24,525 bases of DNA. Source: Chara braunii. Taxonomy: Eukaryota > Streptophyta > Charophyceae > Charales > Characeae. Location: the NCBI GenBank assembly GCA_003427395.1, contig BFEA01000290.1, positions 908,261 through 932,785 of the forward strand. Reading direction: 5' to 3'. The notes under the pieces were generated by a model. The model had not been told where the DNA came from and ran no database searches. It was given only the letters and a program-made list of their open reading frames with translations. Made by a program: the position numbers and the translations under genes. This document shows positions 1-10,004 of this stretch, piece after piece; positions within the stretch are counted from its first letter, which is position 1, and each line of letters opens with the position of its first letter.

Positions 1-27
1 AAAAAAAAAAAAAAAAAAAAAAAAAAA
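1..27 (+). repeat. Poly-A run at window edge
   Basis: The window opens with 27 consecutive A residues. In a region full of LINEs this is most simply the 3' tail of a retroelement lying to the left and outside the window. It could also be a plain homopolymer. Confidence 0.5.
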
Positions 28-780
28 CGAACTACAACTAAAGCGTCAAGTGGCGCCCATAGAGCAGAGAGGGACTTGCTGTCCCTGGGAAGGAGGAAAC
101 GGGCGCCCGTTTTCAAGGCGCCAGGTCGTTTCCAGGTAAGTTGTTTTTTTTTTTTGTCTTTTTTTTCTCTTTTGTTTTGGATCCTTTTAAGGTGTTACTT
201 CGTTCCCCTTCCCCGTTCATAATCGTTGAGGCACAACCAACGGGAAAAACGGGAAGAGGTTGAAACGAGCGACCTACGGACTGTAAAAAAAAATAAAAAA
301 TAAAAAATAAAAAATAAACAAACAAAACAACAGTTTTTTTAGACTGTGTGGGAGCACAAAGGCTCCCACTTCATTTCGGACAGATGACAGTGGCCATGAG
401 TTCTTGAGATCTCGCGGCCCACAATGCACACGCGGAGAAACTGTGGGAGTTGAGTGGAGAGGGAGAAAGAAAAAAATGGGAGGACGAGAGAAAGGAGGAC
501 CTTCTCCTCTCAACCTTCCAGCTGCCTCCCCGTTGTCAGGGGGGGAAGAAGAAAAAGAAAAGGAAAGAAAAGAAGAAAAAGAAAAGAAAAAAAAAAACGA
601 GAAAACGGGAACAAATTTTATGAAAATCTGTATTTTTTTTGTTTGCACCAATATTTTTTGGGTGGCGTAAACCAATTTTGTCGGCCTTGAAATTTCTTTT
701 GTAGGTGGTCAGGCACCTAGGCCACGCGTGTGAATTTTTTTAAATTTTTTTCTTGAGCGAATGTGTTTTTAAAAATCATC
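28..780. other. Unassigned low-complexity sequence
   Basis: No supported gene is seen. The stretch holds a 16-bp perfect palindrome (97-112), an A-rich (AAAAAAT)n-like microsatellite (about 284-320), an 8-bp-stem hairpin (348-369) and a long GA/AAG-rich purine tract (about 430-610). Open frames across the purine tract are only Lys/Glu/Arg or, on the other strand, Phe/Ser/Leu runs, so they reflect composition. The part around 500-560 resembles 845-900 (see findings). Confidence 0.5.
284..320. repeat. (AAAAAAT)n-like A-rich microsatellite
   Basis: An A9 run is followed by several repeats of T plus six A and then an AAAC-type tail. It may be a simple repeat or the degraded poly-A tail of a short retroelement on the + strand. 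Confidence 0.7.
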
Positions 781-799
781 AAAGGCCGCTCTGAGCCTG

Positions 800-870
800 T
801 CGGGATTTGAACCCATGAATTTTCACGAGTTGTTTCCCTACCTCTACCAACCTCACAACTTCCCTCCCTG
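800..870 (-). repeat. tRNA-like relic (SINE head or decayed tRNA)
   Basis: On the minus strand, 853-841 reads GGTTGGTAGAGG, close to a tRNA D-loop/A box. About 30 nt further, 813-803 reads GGTTCAAATCC, a good pol III B box inside a short T-arm-like stem. The order and spacing fit a tRNA. No convincing acceptor or anticodon stem is visible, so a functional tRNA is unlikely. A SINE head is the likelier reading. Confidence 0.4.
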
Positions 871-1300
871 TTTTCAGGGGGAGGGCATAAGAAAAGGGAG
901 TTAGGAAGACAGAAGGAGAGAGAGGAAAAAAAAAAAAACCACGGCCACAAATGTGGCCACGACTACGGTCAGATACAGGCCAAACTGGTCTGAATGTGAC
1001 TCAGGCCAGAGGCTGGGGAGCTGAAGAGGTGGTGAAGGAAACTTGGCTGGAAATTGCCATTTTTCCAGTGCGCTTGTGCTCAGCGTGAGGCCGAGTACAA
1101 AGAAAAGTAGGGGAAAAAAATGGGGCAATTGAGTATAACGGCCTCCCTAAGTGTGTGGCTGAGGTGCGACGATCTCAGACCCTTGATCGTGTTGAGATCA
1201 AGGGCCCCAGGCAAGTGACGAATTTTGCCTGGGGGCAGCTGAGGCTGCTGCATACTCATATGCGAGTAGAGTAGGAAGTGGTGGGCAAATGACCTGAGGC
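871..1300. other. Possible 5' UTR of LINE-A, otherwise unassigned
   Basis: This stretch lies just before the first ORF1 start of LINE-A and shows no coding signal of its own. A 5' UTR would be expected here for a nearly complete L1. No target-site duplication or clear 5' terminus can be seen, so the element boundary is unknown. Confidence 0.35.
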
Positions 1301-4300
1301 ATGGGTGGGTCAATGACCGGGAGTGGAGACAAAAGGAAAGCAGTCATATATAAGGCTCACAATGTATCAAGCAGAGAAGGTGAAATGTTGCTGTCAAGAA
1401 AAATGACAGTAGTGGAAGAAGAAGTTGGAGAAATAGAGAATAAAAAAAAGGATGGGAATATTCATCAACAATCCCAAGGCACAGAACAGACAACACATCA
1501 GCAATTTACGGAATCACCAGGGTTGGAAATAGAGATGAATGAAGGGGGGGAGAAATTAGGTGAAGGAAAGGAGGAAGAAAGGGATGAAATATTAACGGAA
1601 GAGGAAAGACGAAAGGAAAGAAAAAAGGTTGGATGGAGAGAGGCGGTGGTAGCTGACACATCATCCACAGATCAGACAACACTTTCGTCGAAGATGCTGC
1701 AGGGAGAAGTTCAGAGTGGAAATAAGCCCAGTCAACCATCTTGGGCTCAGAGAGTGAGGGATTCTCTCCAGAATAAGACCCTCAATATCACAAGGCCATC
1801 GATTGGTCCCCCGGGTACGCCAGGGGAAGAATTGAAAGTTCCACTCAGGAACCTCTCATCGGCCAGAGCCTATTTCATGTCCCTCTTCCTCCTCCCATCA
1901 GAAAAATTGGTGATTGATCAAGGGGGAAGGAAGACCCTAATGAAATCCTACCCTACGGACAAATTGGCACAGCAAGATGGAATCTACACGAAACATGTCA
2001 GTAATTGGATTTTCTAAAACGGGAGTGCATATAAATCTATGAACGATAAAATCAAATGGCTATGCAAGAGGTTAGAGGGTATGAAGGGTAGTCCGGAAGC
2101 AGTGTCAGAATTTTTTCTAATTCAGCCTGTCTCTCCGATGGTCTTTACAGTCCTCTGTCTGTTTGAGCAAGACAAGAAAACGATGGACAGCTGGAAAAAG
2201 GTGTTGTGGGATAGGGCGGAAGTTAGGATATACCCATGGTTGCCTAAGAAGATAGGTCCAGAAGAAAGAAGGGAACAACTTATGAAAGAATTTTACTGGG
2301 TGGAATTGAGGCACATTCCAATTGAAGTACAAGCAGCATTTATTCACGATTTTGGTCAACAATTTAAAATTGTTGACGTCATTGACCCACTTCCTACATA
2401 CGTGGCAAAACGTGATGACTACTTGATGCTAGCACTGGACCTTCCAAAGGATCAACCATTCTCTTTAGATGATATAATTTCGTTCAAAATGGGGGGCAGA
2501 GTATATCAGATTTACACTGCACACAAGTTCCGCCCATGGTGCTTTAAATGTAAAGCATATGGACACCGTAGTACGAAATTTGCATGTCCGCAACATCCGC
2601 AACACGCATCGCCTCAAGAATAGAAGTTGAAGTGAGATTCACAGACATTGCACATGTGGTTGCCAATCTCACCTGGTTATGAAGGATGGGTTTATAAGGA
2701 CGACAACCAAATGGGTCAACCAATAGACTGGTACTGGGAAGGGAAAGGGGATTTTAGAAAAACGCCCAAACCACCTGCTGATTGACTCCCACCGGCTCAT
2801 TCGATGCAGCAACAACAGCAACAACATTCGCTGCATCAGCAGAAGGCAAGAAGCAGTAAAGGTAATCCATCTCAATCCCCAATATTACAGAGGCCTCAAA
2901 TACGAACTGGAAACAAGTTGGACCCACGAGGACCCCAACAAGAGCTGCCAGGGTCACAACAAAAGGAGCAGGGAGGACATGGGGGCGTGGCATCACAGCA
3001 GCGAGGGCAATCAAAGGATGAAGCGGAAAGAGGAGAAAGGGGAGTGAGAATGCTCGATCCATCCCCAAATAAGTATTTACCTGGGAATGGGGCTGCTGTA
3101 GAAACTGAGTGGAGAGTAGTCAAAAGACACGAAGGTTCGAAACAAAAGTCTACCATTGAGAATCGGAGAGGGTTACAGCTGGAAGGGATAGATAGTCAAA
3201 ATCAGGGAGGGCCACAACTGGAAAAGAAAGGGGAGGAACAAAGACAAACTGAAAAGGAAGCTAAATTAATGGAATCAACAACAGAGCCTGTAGAGGAGAT
3301 GGATATAGACTATCTCAAGGTTGCTTTTGAGCCTCAACCAATGGAAGTGGAGGTGGAAAAGGCTCCTGTAGCAGCTCCTCCCCTCTCTCCACTGTTAGTA
3401 GTTGGAAGCAACATGGGAATGGAGCCTGATCTGCATGCTCAAATAAGTAAGTTGGCAGATTGGGTTTTGTCTAATTTAAGGGTTAAATTTCCAGACTCAT
3501 ACGAGGAAAACTAGAAGCAGATTTACTGCCAACTTATGCCAATTTTGACGGGTAGTGAGAGCCTTAAAATGACTTTGCAGTATGGCACTCCGACAGGGTT
3601 GGACTGGACGGAGATCAGCAACAAGTTGCTGTGTATTGTGGCAGAGCATTTTTACCCCATAAAAACACAAGAAATATCACAAGGAAAGTTACAAGGAACA
3701 GGGCATCAGGCAGGTCCAAATCTTTTGTTGCCTCAAACACAACACATATCAGATTCTGATCACAAGGAGGGGGGGGAAGAAGATTAAAAGAACTTGCAAG
3801 GAAGGTGGGAGGAAAGGTGATAGTTAACCATGGGTCTATAGCTCAAAGGAATAGTAAGAACAAATTATCTCTCTCTACACATCTTGCAGCCCCTTCGGTG
3901 GCAAAGAAACTGAAGCACCACATTCTTACCCCAAGGAGAACAAGAAAGAAAAAGGACAACAGCAAGGTGTGCAAGAACAGATTACACAAATCACAGAATG
4001 TGAGAAGGAAATCAGTTGAGATAAGAATGACATCTGTTGCTGATTTGGTCCTTTCACATGATACAGATGGGGAACGAGTAGTGGAAAACACAATGCTGAA
4101 TGGGGCCTCAATGAATGAGCAGGTAAAAAGTCTCAAGCCACAAACAGCAGATGGGCTACAATGGAGTGGTAATTCCCAAGCTTCACAAGCTTCTTCTCAG
4201 TCTGATTCTGATTTGGTCCTATCAAACAGAATGGATGGGGAACGAGTACTAGAAAACACAGTGTTGTATGATGCCTCAATTAATGAGCAGACAAGTAGTC

Positions 4301-5131
4301 TCATAATGAATCACAAGGGCAATGAGGGGCCTGCTGAGGAATTGAAGGGACCTGATATTGATCCGACCAAGGAAAAATATAAATTCTCAGCACAAAAGGA
4401 TCAGGGTAATTGAAGTGGTTTCGAAAGTAACAGGGGATAAAAAAATTCAAATGACAATGGAAAAACATACGTCAGTGGTTAAAGAGTTACCCTTGTCACA
4501 AAGTCAAGTGATTGATTTAACAGAAGACCTGCATCATAAAAGGAATAAAGAACAGGGGAAAGAGAAAGAAATGAAAGAAAAATTAGTAACGGGATTAACA
4601 AGCAGGCGTCTAAAATTACGACAGCTATGAGCAAGAGGGCAGGGAAATAATTTTCCCATCAAGGCAGGTATAGTTATCTTCCCCATCAGGTTCAAGGGAG
4701 GTAAATGGGAGATTGGGTTGTCAGAACCGAAGGGAGCAGTGTATGGGAAAGTCACAGTGAAAGGAATCAAGTCTTCCTTTCTTACTGGGCTCACACAAAT
4801 AGGAGGTAAAGCAAGGGAGTCGCTCATCAGAGTGGAAATAATGAAGTTCAGTAAGGAGCAGTTTTCGCCTGGCCTCACAACACTTCTCAATGTGATATCA
4901 GAACCAAACAAAATTGCTAATAAGGATGTGTATCTCAGATATGATGCATCTAAGAAAATAGATCTTCGCTGGTTTGGATTTGAATCTCTGATAGAGTTAC
5001 AAATGTTGAAAATTAAAGCTAGCAAGTTTTGGACAGAGGATGAGGTATGCTCTCTCCTTCTGAGATTCTTATACCAAGGCATACTAGAGGTGGGAGGAAC
5101 TCTGGACCAAGGATCCTGGCAGAAGAACTAA
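1301..5131 (+). pseudogene. LINE-A ORF1: nucleic-acid-binding protein (DUF4283-like, CCHC), broken
   Basis: ORF1 proteins of plant L1s bind the element RNA. One frame runs from ATG 1301 to 3787, interrupted only by in-frame stops at 2015, 2621, 2633, about 2783 and 3512. It then shifts frame (3805-4413) and returns to the first frame (4358-5131, stop at 4628). The parts are: an acidic, charged N terminus; a DUF4283-like region (about 1830-2500, with FYWVELRHIPIEV and the following FGQQFKIVDVIDPLP); a zinc knuckle CFKCKAYGHRSTKFAC (about 2540-2590), whose final spacing is CX2CX4HX6C rather than the usual HX4C; a Gln-rich, disordered linker; a duplicated segment of 56 codons (4042-4289); and a globular-looking C-terminal part (4640-5131) that I do not recognise. 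At about 1,270 codons it is much longer than is usual for plant L1 ORF1. The start at 1301 is a choice, not proven. Confidence 0.75.
4042..4289 (+). repeat. Duplicated segment within ORF1 linker, 168-bp period
   Basis: About 80 bp at 4042-4121 recurs at 4210-4289. Both start with GATTTGGTCCT and share GATGGGGAACGAGTA and AATGAGCAG. The period is 168 bp, exactly 56 codons, so the frame is kept. The two copies read DLVLSHDTDGERVVENT and DLVLSNRMDGERVLENT. A frame-keeping duplication suggests it arose while ORF1 was still translated. Confidence 0.8.
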
Positions 5132-5210
5132 AACACCTCTTTCATCTCCTTCACGCTCTGATTTGAGTTGAGTGATTCTACGAAGGCTGGTTAGTGGAAG
5201 GGTAGCGACG

Positions 5211-8200
5211 ATGTTTAAAGTAATTGATGCGCTCTACAACAATGATAAAGAGTGGAAGTTGCTTAAAAGGAATGCAGTTTTAGATATCAGATCACTTAAT
5301 GTTAATGGATTAGCATCTGCTAAGTTAGCCAAGCGTCAAACCATTATTGAACAACTCAAGGGGATTGATGAAAAAGAATGGCCAGATGTGATTTGTGTTC
5401 AGGAGACTCATCTCATAGACACGGATGCACATCATCATAGCCACAAGGAAGTATGGCCGCACCAGGCATATAGGGCACACTCTCCCAGACCAGGTAGTCC
5501 GGGGGTGGCAATATGGATCCCCCCGGACTCAAAAGTGGAGGTGATAAACTGAGAAGTTGATAAAGTGGAAGGGATATGGGTATACATTCTGGCGATGCTG
5601 GACCTAGAGGTACTTAGTATTCTATGTGTATATGCACCCAATGAGGTTGGTAATCGTCAAAATTTTTTTGCCTCCTCCCTCCCGCAGCTACCAGTTGGTA
5701 TCCCAGTGATTATGGCTGGAGATTTTAATGCGGCACCGGACCGCCATCTAGATAGATGGACACTCCCTTCCCCTTGTCCGGATTACGTAGAATCAAATGA
5801 GTTAATTATATCTGCCTATGCCAAGTTATGAAGTTATTTGACTCATATAGAAGGATCAATCCCACACATAAGGCATTTTTATGTTTCAGGAAAGGAAGAG
5901 CAAACCAAAATTCTAAGTCTAGGATTGATCTAATATTAGTATCAGAGGAGATGCAGGGAGCTCTGCAAGTGGCAGAAATTTTCCACGTTCCCCCTTTCCA
6001 GGACTAGATCATGCGATGTGTGTATCGATTTTCTCCTTTGGAAAGAAACCAGATCAAGGGAAATGATTTTACAAACTCAACACTTCTCATCTCAGAATTG
6101 ATAATTTCAGAAATTATATCAAAGATGTCTGGGAATTTTGGAAAGAACAAAAACAAACTATTAATGACAATGTTAAATGGTTCAACAACGGCCTAATGTT
6201 TTTAGGTCGTAAATGCAATGAATATTCAAAAGCATTAGCAGCGGATCGTCATTGAAAGGAAATACGTATTCTATAACGAATTCAAGATTTACAGCATCAA
6301 GAAACTGAGTCAGAGGACACGGAAGTCTGGGAGACTTTAGCAGTCGAGATTACGGAGCTAGAACAGAAGTTACTAAGCTATATGGAGTACCGTTGGCAAG
6401 GGACCAGGATTAGAGGAAAACTTAGAAAACACTACATGGAAGGATCAATGGATGCCCGGTTCTTCGCAATGGTCAGGGTACTGACTGGAAGAACAATAAT
6501 AGAAGCATTAAGAGACCCTCATGATGATGATGTTATGATCACGTCTTCAGCAGCCTGTACCAAGATAGCGATATATTTTTTTAAGAAGTTATTCTCATCA
6601 GAAATTGAGGATGTTCCAAGAAATCGACGAGATGAGGAAATTGAAGACTTGCTATTACCACTGACTAAAAAATTAACGAAAGGACAACAGGAGATGCTTG
6701 AGATGTCCCTTTCAAAGGAGAAAATTTGGACAGCATTAATGTTAATGGAAGAAGAGAAAACGCTAGTTGGAACTTCCTTTCATAAGATTTAATGGATTTC
6801 TACCAAACAGTCTGGAGGACGGGTGAAACAGGGGAAATCGTGGGTCAAGGAGTGCTAACTCTGTTATACAAAAAAGGAAGCAAATCTAATATTCAGAATT
6901 ACCGTCCTATCACCTTACTTACAGTGGTTTATAAGTTGGTGGCAAAGTCCCTAGCAAACAGATTAAATAAGGTCATAATGGATATCATTGATCCAGCTCA
7001 AACAGGTTTTATAAACGGGAGGAATATTCAAGATAACATCTTAAACTATCTCGCAAATCCAAGCATAACGCGACAATCCTTTTTATAGAATTTGAGAAAA
7101 CTTATGATCGTGTGGATTGGTATTTCTTGGACAAGTGTCTTGAAAAACTTGAGTTCGGTCCCTGCTTCAGGAGATGGATTAATATTCTACACCATAATGC
7201 TACTACAAGAGTAATGATTAATGGTAATGTTGCTCCACCTATCTCATTACAAAGATCGGTTAGGCAAGGAGATCCGATTGCGCCTTTCTTGTTTGTCATT
7301 GTAATGGAAGCGCTAGCAACTAATTTAAGAAAACATAAAGAAATCAAACGCATCCAAGTCACATCCATACCCGAAGAAGCTATACCGGTATGTTCCTTAC
7401 TTGCTGATGATCTATCTCTCATGGTAGAAGCATCGCATGATAATATGATGGCGGTTCAGATAATGATGGATAAATTTTGTCGCTTGTCTGACATGAGAGT
7501 CAACTGGGGTAATAAGACCTTAGGTTGGTGGATCCACCATCAGGGAGTTCGTCCTCATGAATAACCCAGGGTGAAATGAGTCTCATTAGATACACCAGTT
7601 AGAGTGATGGGCATCTCACTCACTACAAAAGGAAAGCCTCTCACAAACAATGAGTGAATTACTCAACCAGCGCAAGCAAAATTAGAACTATGGAAGAATA
7701 AACATACCTCGGTAATGGGAAGAGCAATGGTCATTAACAATGTTGTATTGGCTTCTATTTGGTATAAATTAGCAATATGGCCAATGGATAAAACAACAAT
7801 AAAATATCTACAAAAGCAAGTAGCAGTTTTTTCTTTGGCGAGGAAATCATGAAAGTCAAAACGTCATCAGCAGGGTAGCCTGACAATCAGTGATACAACC
7901 AAAAGTCAAAGGGGGATTAGGAATCATTGATCCAGACTCACAAGGAATGACATTATCTATTTAGTGGATTAAGAGATTACTCTTTAATCCACAGACCCCC
8001 TGGAATGGATTGGCATGAGAACAAATTAAAAGATTAGCTCTAGAAGCTTCAGATAAGATAAATCCAATGTCATGGATAGAAAATAGATCATGGACTATTC
8101 CTAGGAAATCACCCAATGAAATAGAAGGCCAAGTTTCCTCAGATAAAAAAACAGCTAGAATAGATTTGAATTATGATCCGTTTTGGCCTACGCTACTAAA

Positions 8201-9665
8201 AACATGGAGAAAGCTTCCCCTGCCCGATAAGATGGCTCCGGACAGATGGGAGGAAGTGTGTCGGCAACCCCTTTTCAATAATGGATGGATTAGGAATTCA
8301 CAAGGCTATGTACTTGATTGTATGGACTCACCATGAAAAAGCTGGATTAAGAGGGGTATCATGCGTATTAAAGATATCTGGAATGTAGATACAAGAGACT
8401 GCATCTCCTTGGTTGAATTACAAAGGCAACTACGTTACTGTCATCATTCAGGAGAAGCACTGGAACGAATTATTGAATTGATCCCATTAGACTGGCTTAA
8501 GATCCTCAGAAAAGGACCTAAATTAGAAGAAGGAGATTGGGTAGCCATAATAAATCAATCTGGTCTAATTGGGAATGTTTTGCAGATTAACCCCAATGGT
8601 GGATTTTTATTGACGCTTCATGGGTTAGCGCAAGATCATACAATCACTCCTAACTCAGAGGAGGAGACTAAATGGGTTGATAGAGATCAAGTCTTCAGAA
8701 TCAGAGTCGTGAAGTATAACACTACATGGTTGGCATTCAAACCTAACACACCAATCCAATGCCTTGCACTGGATCCTGAAAATTGGGTCTGGACCTCAAC
8801 AGGAGGGAGAGGTCATAAGTTCAAAAGGATGCTTCATACCTTGTCGGTTAAATCAACATATAGGATGCTAAGACCTAAAGTAAATATAAAGGATAAGGTA
8901 GGGGACAAATGGATGAAACAGCCGAATATAAGCAAGGAAGTACTCAAACCAATTAAATGATTCAAAAATATGAAATCTAAACCAACTAAAGTAGTCTCCT
9001 TACAATGGCAGATAGAACATCGCTGTCTCCCTACAAATAACTGGTTGATTAGTAGAACCTCTCTAGAACAGAAAGGGATTGCTCTTCCCTGGTGTCGATT
9101 TTGTAAGACTGCATTTTCAATAAGAATACTCCCTGAAACAATTGAACATATTTTTCTGCAATGCCCAGGGTCTATTTGGATATGGAGATGGTGGGATCGG
9201 ATTTGGAATACGTTGGGAACATGTTGTCAGTGGCCCTGGGAATGGAGAACCTTATTGTTGGAATCGTGGATACCAGAGTCATATGATGAGTTTACACATA
9301 ATTTATTCATGAGCGGGCGAAGAGCGGTGCTTTGGGCCATTTGGAGGATAAGATGGGATAAGGTTAAAAAAAAAATTCAACATTTTCACCCAGAAATTGA
9401 AATCAGGAAGCATATTCAAGATTTCAACCGCAGTTGGCTTGAGGGCCCACAAGGAGGAAAAATTGGCCAGGTCAAATGAAAAAAAGGTGAGAGAAAAGGT
9501 GAGAGAGAAATAATTATTGATGAAAAGAAAATTTGGTACTTGGAATTTGAAGAATGGGCAGTGATAGATCCAAGTGTTCCAATGAGGCAGGTGACAAAAT
9601 TCCCAGATCCCTTTCCCCCAAAACCGGGTTCTTTAGTTCCATTGTCATGGTATGGGAATGAGTAA
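5211..9665 (+). pseudogene. LINE-A ORF2: endonuclease, RT and zf-RVT polyprotein, broken
   Basis: ORF2 nicks target DNA and reverse transcribes the element RNA. ATG 5211 is the first good start; the frame is open from GTG 5172. Endonuclease motifs: RSLNVNGL, ICVQETH (5391), GDFN (5718-5729), RIDLILVS (about 5921), DHAM (6004-6015, another frame). RT motifs: LLYKKGS and NYRPITLL (about 6860-6920), QTGFINGRN (about 7000), EFEKTYDRVDW (7088, motif A with Glu where Asp is usual), RQGDPIAPF (7262), LADD (7400-7411). The connector has KGGLGIIDP (about 7905). Zinc finger: WCRFCK (9090) and EHIFLQCP (about 9144). Stops or frameshifts fall near 5550, 5829, 6003, 6790, 7085, 7562, 7850, 8334, 8958 and 9477. 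After TGA 9477 the same frame stays open to 9662 and reads WAVIDPSVPMR, a motif also found in LINE-C, so the protein probably continued past the zinc finger. Confidence 0.9.
8528..8715 (+). other. KOW/SH3-like stretch between RT and zf-RVT
   Basis: Within ORF2 of LINE-A, just after PLDWLKIL, the translation reads EEGDWVAI, then SGLIGNVLQI, NGGFLLTLHG and DRDQVFRIRVV. The alternating hydrophobic strands and glycine turns resemble a small KOW/Tudor/SH3-type beta barrel. LINE-B has a matching IPQDWLVLL followed by LKEGEW at the same place. The fold is inferred by eye only. Confidence 0.35.
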
Positions 9666-10004
9666 AAGGGAGCAAAGTTGAGTGATTCACAACGAAAAAG
9701 AAAAAGCGCTAGGAGAATATGTATATCTGGCGCCCTAGTCTGGGTGAAGAGGCACAGGTCATTCCTCCCCAGTTTCAGTATCAGAATCCCATTGACACGG
9801 ATCAGAAGGGACGTTGGGCCCGGTTCCCAGCATGTGCTGTATGTGTTTATACAATTCAGTATTATACAAGGGACACTAGACCCGTTTTCCCGCAGGTGAC
9901 GCTCCCCACCAATAGAATGGAGCCCCAGGTGAGTCAGGTAAGAGTGGATGCTCTTATCATCACCCCTACCTGATGTCACAGGTGAAATAAAAAAAAAAAA
10001 AAAA
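9666..10004 (+). other. LINE-A 3' region and poly-A tail
   Basis: After the last open stretch of ORF2, sequence similar to LINE-C continues to the poly-A. The two elements share a RW.RFPA reading (LINE-A about 9810-9840), a CTCC(C/T)CACCAATAGA block (about 9900) and GCTCTTATCA near 9950. The run of A at 9988-10004 ends at the gap. The similarity marks this as the true 3' end of the element family. Confidence 0.8.

Larger units (their letters stand above)
1301..10004 (+). mobile_element. LINE-A: nearly complete plant L1-type LINE, decayed
   Basis: This is a two-ORF non-LTR retrotransposon. In order it has ORF1 with a DUF4283-like domain and CCHC knuckle (about 1301-5131), ORF2 with APE-type endonuclease (5211 to about 6015), RT (about 6650-7560), a connector with a KOW-like stretch (about 7560-8960) and zf-RVT (about 8970-9170), then a 3' region ending in a poly-A run at 9988-10004. 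Such elements copy themselves by target-primed reverse transcription of their own RNA. Stops and frameshifts in both ORFs show this copy is dead. The 5' end is not defined, and the 3' flank is lost in the gap, so target-site duplications cannot be checked. LINE-C is a relative on the opposite strand. Confidence 0.9.

Noticed and set aside
404-690. Lys/Glu/Arg-rich open frames and their Phe/Ser-rich counterparts
   Set aside because: They arise from the GA-rich tract; no motif, no sensible domain, and two frames give equally odd proteins.
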